Assembly (NCBI GenBank): GCA_048772705.1
Contig: JBLWGC010000104.1
Location: 930,001-994,000, forward strand
Reading direction: 5' to 3'
DNA: 64,000 nucleotides
Origin: Leidyana gryllorum EB-2025a
Lineage: Eukaryota; Apicomplexa
In this document: one piece after another, positions 43,709-52,973 of the stretch
Numbering within the stretch: position 1 is the first letter of the stretch
How the letters are laid out: each line of letters opens with the position of its first letter
Position numbers and translations under genes: made by a program
Notes under the pieces: model-generated
What the model was told of the DNA's origin: nothing
Database searches by the model: none
What the model saw: the letters and a program-made list of their open reading frames with translations, nothing else

Positions 43709-44953
43709 AGACCATAGCGGAGAAGGGGTACCGAAAACAAGACTTCCGCATCGCGGGAAAAGAAAACAAACCACTGTCGCCTCCCAATGCAACACCACCC
43801 TCATCGCCGGAAACTTGAGGGAACCCAGAACGAGCAGCCGCTCAACTCGGCTGGGACTTACACTACTCTGGCAATTCCACAAAGTGTCAATGCCCCGATC
43901 ATTTACATCAGAACTGCTGATACCTCCGAATTAACACTTGTCATGAATCATCCTTCGGTCATTTTCTCAAATTAGACGAATTTCTCAACTTTGTGTCGAT
44001 CACATTGATCACATTGACTTTCTCCCGCTTGTTACCAAACAATAAAATGCATTGCAACCTGAGCCGGAATCTCCCGATCAGTCCTTTAGTCAGCGAGGGA
44101 GGGGCTGGGTGGATCTGGTGAGGTGGGTGACTGGAAGCGACAAGAAAACCTGGGACTGGGCTGAGCTCTGCCACCCCGCAATTGGGAGCTCCTCCTCCTG
44201 TCGCTGGGACAAAAAGAATGGGTGCACATCCATTCACTCGCTTTTTCGTTGTGGGCGACATGCAGAATATATATAGATCGATACTCTTTGTTTTGACTAA
44301 GCAGTCCAACACTGTTGCCACTCAGCCGGACGCTTACTGACCTGCTGACTCAGTCAATGATCGCTGTCTTTGTCGTTCAATCGACGATTCCCCACTCGAC
44401 ATTAAAGACGAAACACCCCGAGGGCAAGATGGGTAACTTTGATGATAAGGGGAGTCAGGCAGCGGCGGCCGGAGGTTGCCAGAAGGCTTGAAGGCCAGAA
44501 GCCTCCGAGTCGTTGGGTCTGAGTCTTGTGAGTGGTCGAAGAGATCGGTTTGTCGTCTCTTCCTGCGCCTTCGCGGTTACATATCACACTGTTCAGGCAA
44601 TGGATGGTCCCGGCTTAGAGTCGCATAAACTTGTCTCGATTTGGAAAATGCCATTGATCAGGCATCCACATTTCTTGCCCCCATTGATTGAGTCATTGAC
44701 ACCAAAAGATTGCGTATTTAAAAGGTGAGATATGTTTACGAAGTTAAAGTCCATTCTCCCATTCAAAGCAGAGTCGAAGTCTGACTGCGGCAACATAATT
44801 CTCCCATTTGACTCATTATTGCGTATCTCATCATATCGTGACCAATTTTATAGCCGCGTTGCGCAAAGCGAGTGATAACCAAAAACTCCATCTCATAAAG
44901 TTCGACGGTCGTCAATTGGAAGAGTTATCAGCTTTAGGGACGCTGCAATGTGT
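43709..44953. other. Intergenic space between the convergent paralogues
   Basis: About 1.2 kb between two stop codons. There is an AT-rich run near 44268-44276 and pieces of TGACTCAGTC-like sequence, but no convincing ORF. A frame running on from about 43690 to 43818 ('NKPLSPPNATPPSSPE') overlaps the end of the 42761 gene in another register and is not needed. Confidence 0.4.
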
Positions 44954-46249
44954 CTACGCCATAATCTCAGTTGTCCTGGCCTTCCATTCCCAGTCCTTTG
45001 AGATAGAATGAGGCTTCACAAAGTCATCATACTCGTACTCAAGAGACATCAGCATCTGACGCGCTTGCAGGTTTGCTGTGACCACCTGAACGACGCTGGG
45101 GCCTAACTTCTCGTTCATCTCGCTCAACAAGCGCGAGTAAGCGCAACAACGGATGAGATTGAGAGTCCATCCACAAGTGAGAATTTGATACCAGTCGGCA
45201 CAGTTCTTCACGGGGCCCAGCGTTTGTTGATCGGGGTTCTCGATACTGACAAGGAGTGTCGCAAGGGCATTCTGGCTTTGATCCTTCATTGTTTGCTTTG
45301 CCACCTTCTGGAGGTTCCCTATAATTTCTTTCCCCTTAGTGATGATCAATTCGGCGTCTTCTTGAGCTCTCTCGAACAGATCGAGAGCAATTGCTTTGGC
45401 ATCAGCCACCACTTTCCGCGCGGCAGCAACGGCCTTCGGACCCAGGGCTTTCGCTTGCTCGCAAACTTCATTCGCTGTCTTCACAATTTCCTTTCCGACT
45501 TTTCGAGCGAGTTCCTTCATGGCTTTGCCTCTCTCACGCGCCGCCATTATCCCGTTGCTCATCACCTCCGTCAGAGATAATGTGCTTTTGTGCACTACAT
45601 GGGTGTCAGCTGCTTGGATCATATCTGTGTCACATGCGACAATCTTCTGATGGGGCTCGTCGTAGTCTGCGGGATCTTTGATGAAGTAGAGTCCATCTGG
45701 GCACTTCTCTGCAATCGTTAGGTGGTCCTGATACCTGGGTTCATGAGTTGATGGGCCTTCTTCCGTATTGCCTCCGTCAAAGCTGAAATGCAAGTGTTAT
45801 CGCCCCCTCGCTACAACTGCATACCTGATCACCTGAGGAGGAGAATTTTCAGCACCACTTGGAACACTGGGAGTACTGGCGACTTTTGAGGGACCGGAAG
45901 TATCAGGGCGATCCGGCGCATCCTTTGGGGGGGCACAGTCTTTGCCACCGTCGTTGCCACCGTCTTTGGCAGCGTCTTTGCCAGCGTCGTTGCCACCGTC
46001 TTTGGCAGCGTCTTTGCCAGCGTCTTTAGTAAGGTGGAAATACGTACCACCAGCGGCAGCCCCAGCGACGGCACCAGCGACAGCCCCACCAGCAGCCCCA
46101 GCCAGGCCTCCAGCAGCCAAGCCAGTTTGGAGTGCTCCAGCCACACAGGCCCCAGCCACCCCGCCGACACCGCTGGCGAGCAGCACCCCCACCGTAACCC
46201 CCGTAATGATCGGATGCTTCTTAGCCAAAGAACTCACTTGGTTCCCCAT
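44954..46249 (-). CDS. Glycine-zipper membrane/coiled-coil orphan, paralogue of the 42.8-kb gene
   Basis: Two exons (minus), 45825-46249 and 44954-45782, 42-nt intron, 417 residues. Starts 'MGNQVSSLAKKHPIITG' (MGxxxS, a fair N-myristoylation context) and then a Gly/Ala/Val-rich hydrophobic stretch of about 60 residues ('GVGGVAGACVAGALQ', 'GGAVAGAVAGAAAGG') typical of glycine-zipper membrane segments. A charged tandem repeat of 12 residues (AKDGGNDAGKDA) follows, then a helical domain shared with the 42.8-kb protein and the conserved Trp-containing end. A membrane-inserted N-terminus with a soluble helical body is inferred. The function is unknown. The start is 70 nt from the divergent 1106-residue gene. 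Confidence 0.65.
45950..46022 (-). repeat. Two copies of a 36-bp coding repeat
   Basis: Units encode DAGKDAAKDGGN twice, with a partial third. The period is 36 bp, a multiple of three, so copy changes keep the frame. The same period occurs in the proline-rich repeat of the 53-59 kb gene, but the sequences are unrelated. Confidence 0.8.
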
Positions 46250-46318
46250 TGTCTCCACAGATCTGAATGTCAATTAATTTAGGTGTCCAACGTTCAGAAG
46301 ATCTTTTTTGTTCTGCAT

Positions 46319-49300
46319 ATGGATCAGCGTCTCGAATGGCTGAACAGATGGACAGCGCATGGCCCTCGCGATCCGGCCTCAGAGAGAGCGAGATCTGTAC
46401 TGAAGGACCACACAGTGGAGTGGCTGCCTGCTGAAGGTGGCCTCAAGCATACTTACACTCTCTGTTTGACCTCTCAAGCTGCTATAAATCTGGATGTCTT
46501 GGGGCATTTATCCCGTCTGATTGCGTCAAATCCGCGTGAGTGGAAGGTCTCATCTCTCGTTGTCCGATGTGAAAGTGTTGTATGGGAGAAACCGGTGCTA
46601 CTTGAGTTACCGGTTCGTATCTCTTTGAGCCCAAGCCGCGACAAAACCTCCTCGTTTCTCAACTCATTCGATGAGCTCGTTTTCGGCAAACCCACTGACC
46701 GAAGTCATCACAGCAAAATTACCCTTTGCGCACGGAGTAAAACATCAACACCTCTCCGTGAAGTCGTTGCCTTGAGTGCGTTAGTGCGGACGACTTGCGA
46801 GATCGATATCACCACTGGAACTGTGTACGGTTTCGAGTCGTGTAACTTCCGGTGCCCAGTTTCCATCACCGCCGCCGAAGGTCCCTTCGAAGCTGATTCC
46901 TCACCGTGCACCTGGAGATTCAAACCGAAGGGCGACTTTCAGGACTTGTCCATTGAGGGGTACCACTGGCCCGATTCGATTGTGGCCTTGACGAAGATTG
47001 CCACTCACCTGCAACTTCTGGATGAGTGCAGAGACATCGCTCACATCTCTCTTCGGGCTGCTGGTTTTGATCTATCGCTTGAGGGTGACGCTGAACCTTT
47101 CCGAATAACTAAACCCCTCACGATCACTTCCACACAACAAAAAGGCGTCGTCTTCTGTAGTCCGATCGAACTCGGAGCCAGATTTGTCTGTGAAGCACTC
47201 GTGGGCCCCATTGCTCTCATGGCCCCCTGTCGAGGCACTGATATCCTGCTACGGGCCCAGAAGAATTCTGTCACCAATCACAGTCAGTTGACTGTGTCCA
47301 AACTCACCGTTGTGGCGAAAAAATTCGAGAATATCTCTATTCAGGAAAAGGATGGCTGTACACCGGAGACTTCAGCTCGAGCCCAAGTCATTGCCAGCGG
47401 GGGGGATCCCACCCACGGCAATGATCAAAGCTGTGCGTACTTCATGGTGGGGTCGTTCCAAAATCGACGGGCGACAGTACACGCCGACAATGTGATCTGC
47501 ATACAACTGGTCGATCAGCCGCCAGACAACAAGGATCTGAGTCCCAAAGCCCCCAAGACGCCTCGCGCACGGGAATATCCCATCCTCAATACCGGCCATT
47601 TGTATGCAAATGGAAAGATTTGTATCATCGGATCGGAGTTTCATATGCGCTTCGACACCATTCAGACGGATCTCAGCCAGATGGACCTCTCGGAGTGGGA
47701 CGGCGACTGGCTGCCTGTGGACGAGATTGGCCCACCTGAATTATTCACTGGTGCTCTACGACGGAAAATGGAAGAGACTCGCATTTCCTTCCCAGACTCC
47801 CAAATCAACCCACAGCGCAAGCATTGGTGGTCCGAAGTGGTGTACTGTTTGCCTCCAGATGAGACAGCGCTGAAGTGGGCGTCCATTAGAGGATATCCAG
47901 TATTGGAGATAAATTTCGAATGTGTCAATGAAGACATCACTAGCGACACCTTCGTCAAGTTCTGTCCTGGGCATCAGGTCGCGACTGAGGAATGGAAAAC
48001 TGTCTGCAGGATGATCTCCGACGATCAGCAACGGTTCGCGAAAGGCCCTTTACTCAAAACGCGGGCCGGAAAGCTGTTCTGGGCTCCCAATGACTTGGTC
48101 GATATTCACGAGTGTACGCCTTGTCGCAAATGTGCGTTTCTCTGGCCGAGGGCAGAACAGCTCGCTTACCAGGACAGTTTTGTACGGTACTCAAAATATA
48201 ATTCCTATGAGTACAGCTATGAAGTTCCGGACATCCGTAACATGACTGGGTGGGAGATGCACCAGCTGACCGCCGCCGGACTCAACTCCTCTGAAGTTCC
48301 GATGCTCATCGCCCTCGAATCCCTCACTTTGAATGTCTCTGAGTCGCAGATCACAGCTGGAATTGTCTACTCCGGTTCTCGTATCTCGGGCGACTATCAT
48401 AAGCTGAAGGCATGGGGTACACGGAACACTCAAAAGTATCTCCTGAGACTGCCCGTCCGCGAGGTGGAGGCCGAAGTGCAGCATAATGGGTGTTGCCATC
48501 GAGATCCAATCTCCGTTGTCCGTGGGAAGGCTATAAGCACCGCAGCAGACATTGTGGGGCGAACATTGATCACCTCCACCCCGAGGGATGCGGAAGCCGT
48601 TCTCGACGGATTCCATCACGCGATGGCTCTCAAACGCTATGTGGACGACTCTGTGATGGATCCTACGGTTCCCCATTTGGAGCTGCTTTTGGGAAATTGG
48701 TTTCAGCGCAAACCCCGGCTCGAAGGGCGACTGACAATAGTCGACCGCTTTCTCGTATATCACCGGCTGTATCGCAAGTTGGCTGCATCGAAAGGTAATG
48801 AAGACTTATTGAGAGTGAGAGAAGTTGACGACGTTCACACTCTCCGGCGGTCGTTCACTGAGATTGAGCTCTTCATCATTGGCCATTATGTGCCCACAGT
48901 TTTCGAGTCGGTGGATGATATCCTCGACGACTGCGATGGTACCTTGAGAAGGCTCGCAGACACTGACCGGAAGCTAACCGAAGAGGGGGAGGAGGAGCTG
49001 CGCGATCAATTGAGAGACTTAAGTTCGGTACAGCGCTTGGCGATCCTATCCACCTTCGTGCGCTGCTTCTTACCCTACATCAAGGACGGAAGCACGTTAT
49101 GCTTCGCTGGGTTGAAGAGATTGACATTGATGATACAATCCTTGCCCAGTGCAGACGCTGAGGAGGAGTTGCCGTGGTGGGTGATGAGATGTCTCAGTGC
49201 AGCCACAATTCGAGAATGCGACCCCCCGCAAGTGATTATTGCCACCTGGAAACGTAACACTCTGGCACAAGTGTTGAATGAGAGATACTCATACTATTAT

Positions 49301-49636
49301 GATTCTGTCATAATTCAAGGCCTCGACGAAGTACGCAAGGCCAGAGTCGTACTCGCGGAAGATTTGACGGGATCTGCTACAGCGAGAACGAACTCCACTG
49401 TCAGTTCGCCCAGACGAGTCAAATCAAAGGAAACCGCTGTGGCTTTCAGGAAAATTGACCCTGACCCTCAAGTCGGCAGCAAGCTTCAGGATGAGGAAAG
49501 TATTACGCAGAGTCTACTGAGTCACTTCTCTTCCACCCCCAACTGTATGGGAGGTAGGGGCAATATACTCTGTGTTGCCAGACAATCTGTAATGGCCTTC
49601 AATCCCTCTCACTGGATCGAACTCGGCTACCACTGA
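46319..49636 (+). CDS. Large intronless orphan, 1106 residues
   Basis: A single 3.3-kb frame from ATG 46319 ('MDQRLEWLNRWTAHGPRDP'). The open frame extends upstream to 46283 without ATG. No signal peptide or clear membrane span. The composition is that of a folded, mostly alpha/beta protein with many Cys, including 'CTPCRKCAFLW' (a possible metal-binding knuckle near residue 605) and 'CCHRD'. The C-terminal 100 residues are more polar. No domain is recognised. It resembles the 864-residue orphan at 11.6 kb only in being long and intronless. It converges on the next gene with 4 nt between stop codons. Confidence 0.68.
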   Translation: MDQRLEWLNRWTAHGPRDPASERARSVLKDHTVEWLPAEGGLKHTYTLCLTSQAAINLDVLGHLSRLIASNPREWKVSSLVVRCESVVWEKPVLLELPVRISLSPSRDKTSSFLNSFDELVFGKPTDRSHHSKITLCARSKTSTPLREVVALSALVRTTCEIDITTGTVYGFESCNFRCPVSITAAEGPFEADSSPCTWRFKPKGDFQDLSIEGYHWPDSIVALTKIATHLQLLDECRDIAHISLRAAGFDLSLEGDAEPFRITKPLTITSTQQKGVVFCSPIELGARFVCEALVGPIALMAPCRGTDILLRAQKNSVTNHSQLTVSKLTVVAKKFENISIQEKDGCTPETSARAQVIASGGDPTHGNDQSCAYFMVGSFQNRRATVHADNVICIQLVDQPPDNKDLSPKAPKTPRAREYPILNTGHLYANGKICIIGSEFHMRFDTIQTDLSQMDLSEWDGDWLPVDEIGPPELFTGALRRKMEETRISFPDSQINPQRKHWWSEVVYCLPPDETALKWASIRGYPVLEINFECVNEDITSDTFVKFCPGHQVATEEWKTVCRMISDDQQRFAKGPLLKTRAGKLFWAPNDLVDIHECTPCRKCAFLWPRAEQLAYQDSFVRYSKYNSYEYSYEVPDIRNMTGWEMHQLTAAGLNSSEVPMLIALESLTLNVSESQITAGIVYSGSRISGDYHKLKAWGTRNTQKYLLRLPVREVEAEVQHNGCCHRDPISVVRGKAISTAADIVGRTLITSTPRDAEAVLDGFHHAMALKRYVDDSVMDPTVPHLELLLGNWFQRKPRLEGRLTIVDRFLVYHRLYRKLAASKGNEDLLRVREVDDVHTLRRSFTEIELFIIGHYVPTVFESVDDILDDCDGTLRRLADTDRKLTEEGEEELRDQLRDLSSVQRLAILSTFVRCFLPYIKDGSTLCFAGLKRLTLMIQSLPSADAEEELPWWVMRCLSAATIRECDPPQVIIATWKRNTLAQVLNERYSYYYDSVIIQGLDEVRKARVVLAEDLTGSATARTNSTVSSPRRVKSKETAVAFRKIDPDPQVGSKLQDEESITQSLLSHFSSTPNCMGGRGNILCVARQSVMAFNPSHWIELGYH

Positions 49637-49640
49637 TCAG

Positions 49641-50158
49641 TCACTTCCCACTCCTCGAATATCTGAGACGACTTGTAGCCATGAACGAGTTGAGGAATGC
49701 GGCAGCAAACATTCTCTCTGGCTGGTGAAGGTTGAAAGCTCTCTCGACAGCCCGCGAGACGGTCGAGCTCGCCACGAATAGATCACATTCAAATCCGACT
49801 GGGATGAATTCACAATGACATTGAAGCAAATATCCCACGAAATACTTGGGACTGTGATAGGCAGTGTCCTCTTCTGAATGGTGAGAGCGGATACACTTCC
49901 GTTTTCCGCTCGACGGCGGCACGACAAATCGCAACTCCTCCGCTAATGATCTGTGGACCCCGCCACAGATACTTGAGGTGGTGGTTGGCAAGTGTTGGAT
50001 GGATCTCTTTGGCACCTGGTGAAGAAACTTACTCCACACAATACCACATGACTATTGTATGACCGAATGTGGCGCATGTCTGACAATCCTGAATGCGACT
50101 CCGCTCCACAGCTCGCAACTCTCTGCTAACTTACCACAATGACAGGACCCCCACCCAT
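49641..50158 (-). CDS. Unknown 129-residue protein
   Basis: Exons (minus) are 50135-50158, 50033-50088 and 49641-49950; introns 46 and 82 nt; all phases fit and remove stops. The product starts 'MGGGPVIVDCQTCATFGHT', runs through 'YCVESLAEELRFVVPPSSG' and ends in a helical part ('VSRAVERAFNLHQPERMFAA'). Cys-rich N-terminus. No family is recognised. The clean three-exon structure argues that it is real despite its size. Confidence 0.55.
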
Positions 50159-50815
50159 TCGAGACAAACCTGAGCCCAGAATCTGGGACACATTTTTAGT
50201 GTACGCAGAATGAAGATCCAATGCCATCAAACAGATTGCTTTTGTCGGAAGCGACAGAGAGTCCCGATCACAGTGAAACACATTGATAATTTCCATTTGA
50301 CCGTGAAACTTATCCTTCGTGTAACGCTTTGCCGTGTACCGCTTTGCATATCCTCGCCCTTAGATCTTCCCTGCATATGGAGTGAGCGCGACTTTTTTGG
50401 TGCAGCGCTCAGCTATGTCTCGGGAACAAGGAGCGGTGCTACGCTGGAGGAATCGTAAATGTCCACATCGCCATTCGCTGATCACTCGAAGCTGAAAGTG
50501 GTCGACGTCTCTCATATTCGAAGATGATCAATCCAGTTCTCGATCGCAAAGTCACAACGATTGGCTCGTGGCTGCTGCCAAGGGGATGGAATGTTACTCT
50601 CAGGGAGTGTTTCTTTTCTGATCTATTTATTACGGCAAAGGGCAACGCGAGTTGCTGAAAGACGCACACCCACTATCCGGCACCGCCAAGAGTGCGATTA
50701 AGACAGCGTCTTCCTCCTCTAAGCACCCGCGCCCGCGAGACTGAGTCCGACAAGTGCAGTTTTCCTGACTAAGACTGAGCCAAGAGTGAGAGCACAACCC
50801 TTCAAGAACGGACAC
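50159..50815. other. Divergent intergenic region, no feature seen
   Basis: Between the starts of the 129-residue gene and the glycine-zipper gene. Moderately AT-rich with no convincing ORF or RNA gene. Presumably holds both promoters. Confidence 0.4.
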
Positions 50816-51460
50816 ATGATCGGCAAGTTGATCAATGTGGGAGCCAAGATTATCGGACGGCAAGTGTTGGCCTATCCTGACATCGTATTCCACACCGATG
50901 ACCCTATTGCCTCGCAGCTGGTGAATTTCGCCGCTGGAGCTTTGAATGGGGCGGCTGTGGGAGCGATGGCCGGCCCGGCTGGTGTGGTGATGGGACTGAT
51001 TGGAGGAGGTGTCACCGGGGCAATGAGAGGTGGACCCTCCAGCTCTGCAGACGAAAATCAGACTCATAAGAATCCCTCATCGACGTACACCAATGACCAA
51101 AGTCGTCGATCGATCCGAGCCAATAAGTGTGCGTCCAACAGAATTCTCTCGGCGGTAGCAGACATCACCGCTACGGGACCGCGGGTGACGAGTCGAGCCA
51201 AAGAACACGCCGAATACATACAATACTCCTTGGAGGAAGTTACGAGAGTTCTCGAGGATGCCACTTGCAGCGCCCACCATAACATAGACAGAGAGCAATT
51301 TGAGTCACAGAAGAGTATAAAGGTGGATGACTTGGTGACAGAAGCCATAGAGCAGTTGAATGAGTTGGTTGACGAAGTGAACCACATATTGAGCCTCATG
51401 GAAGCATTCAAATACGACATGACAAGCACAATAAATGACTGCGATCTCGACAGATGGTGA
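50816..51460 (+). CDS. Glycine-zipper protein with helical C-terminus, 214 residues
   Basis: Single exon. Starts 'MIGKLINVGAKIIGRQVL' and has a Gly/Ala/Val-rich hydrophobic stretch at about residues 45-80 ('GALNGAAVGAMAGPAGVV', 'GLIGGGVTGAMRGG'), a glycine-zipper type membrane segment. A polar linker and two long amphipathic helices follow ('AKEHAEYIQYSLEEVTRVLE', 'VTEAIEQLNELVDEVNHIL'). The layout resembles the 45-kb protein in miniature, though direct identity is low. A decayed second copy lies about 1.4 kb downstream. Function unknown; membrane insertion is inferred from composition only. Confidence 0.6.
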   Translation: MIGKLINVGAKIIGRQVLAYPDIVFHTDDPIASQLVNFAAGALNGAAVGAMAGPAGVVMGLIGGGVTGAMRGGPSSSADENQTHKNPSSTYTNDQSRRSIRANKCASNRILSAVADITATGPRVTSRAKEHAEYIQYSLEEVTRVLEDATCSAHHNIDREQFESQKSIKVDDLVTEAIEQLNELVDEVNHILSLMEAFKYDMTSTINDCDLDRW

Positions 51461-51890
51461 GAGCCACGTCATCCTACTGAATGTATACTTCTGTCGCTCG
51501 TTACCCACAAAGCTGTGACCATATAGGCCGCTGAGGAGAAAGCCTCGCCCCGTGGTACAACACCTTATAGATTGAAGTGGCCTCGTCCCTGGTGCGGAAG
51601 GACCCCTCTTCATCTTTTTCTCCTTAGTCGAGATTATGATACACCCAAATCAGTGGACGAACAAAACAACGGGGCTGACCACACTCAACAGCTATTCGGA
51701 TGATTCAGTAAACTCGACTTGATTTGGCGCGAGACCACATTGTCTTGGCTGTGAATATATCTTCTGCGGTGTCGGTGAGACTAAACGATTCGAATACTAT
51801 GAGGCGGGACTTCGGCCGTATCTGACTGACTGTGGGGGGCGTTGACTTTGGGATGTCGAATCACTCTGTAACCCGCAAACTTGAGGCACT

Positions 51891-51997
51891 CTGTCCAATA
51901 GATTGTGTGTGTCCGCCTCGCCGAACTGGGACAAAGGTGGATCTGTCCAATAGATTGTGTGTGTCCGCCTCGCCGAACTGGGACAAAGGTGGATCTG
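51891..51997 (+). repeat. Perfect 52-bp tandem duplication
   Basis: Two identical adjacent copies (51891-51942 and 51943-51994) plus 3 nt of a third. The unit begins CTGTCCAATAGATTG. No sequence difference between copies, so the duplication is recent or an assembly artefact. Confidence 0.85.
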
Positions 51998-52204
51998 CGG
52001 GGTGGACAATGGCTTCACTCATCGCAGAAACTGATTCACGCCCTTAGTCGCGCCCTTTTAGGACACTTAGTAATCACATCACGTCTCCAAGATCGACTGC
52101 GGCGAGTTGAGCCCTGAGATGATAACCAAACAGTCATCCGCCTGCATATCTCCGCTATCAGTCAGCGCAGCTGGCAGGAGAGAAGGTCTCTCTCATGCCC
52201 GAGG

Positions 52205-52620
52205 ATGACTGATCCTTCTGTTCCCTCAGCAGCCTTTATAATTCTAGCCGGCCCTTCCACCTCGCAGTTGGTGAGCCTCGCCGCAGCGGCTTTGAATGGG
52301 ACGAGTGCGGGAGCGATGGCTGACCTCGCGGGAGTCGTCACCGTATCAATGACAACTTTCAGGTCTGCTGGAAACAATTTATCAGAACATATCAGTCTTC
52401 AACATTCGTCTAAGCTCAACTTGTTGTCGACAGCCAGAAAATGCGTAGCCACGAGAGTTCCTGCAGCTATCGGGAACGCCAGAATGTATGGAGCATCTGG
52501 AACCCCGAGGAATCCACATGCAACGCCCACCATAACATACACAGAGAAGAATACAAAGTTCTCGAGGTGTATATGGCGGTGACAACGTGAGATCGACGAC
52601 CGGCTCGAGAAACTGAGCGT
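52205..52620 (+). pseudogene. Decayed copy of the 50.8-kb glycine-zipper gene
   Basis: The segment encoding 'SQLVSLAAAALNGTSAGAMA' matches 'SQLVNFAAGALNGAAVGAMA' of the 50816-51460 gene. About 300 nt later the DNA around 52521-52575 ('CGCCCACCATAACATA' shared exactly) matches 51270 onwards. The middle part has diverged and the full reading frame is not kept. It therefore looks like a tandem duplicate that has decayed, though a short 125-codon ORF (52205-52582) remains. A functional short paralogue cannot be fully excluded. Confidence 0.6.
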
Positions 52621-52973
52621 GGCCATCAGGGAGTAATCAATCACGGAACATACAGAGGGAACAATAGTTGACTGTGAATTCGAACGAGGGCCATAGGCGG
52701 GCTCATCCTGTCAGCGTGCCCTTCTCTCGGCCGCCCGGTGAGGCCAACCCGCTTCGGCCAACCCGTATGTGGAAGTGCCCTCTTCCGCAGTGTCAGAGAA
52801 GACGAGTGAGGTCTTGCCTCAAGGCCGTAAACCGCGGCATCGTGATTGGATCACATTCAACGGACTTCATCCCTATTGTGCTGCGGGATATGGAAATATT
52901 GACCTCGATGTTGGTGATCACTGCGACTATGACTGAATTATTCTGTCGCTTCGCTAACTAACTAAGGGATGAT

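Noticed and set aside
43522-43818. 98-codon ORF overlapping the end of the 42.8-kb gene
   Set aside because: The paralogue at 45 kb ends at the same conserved motif as the main frame, so the extra ORF is not needed. Only its last part looks protein-like.
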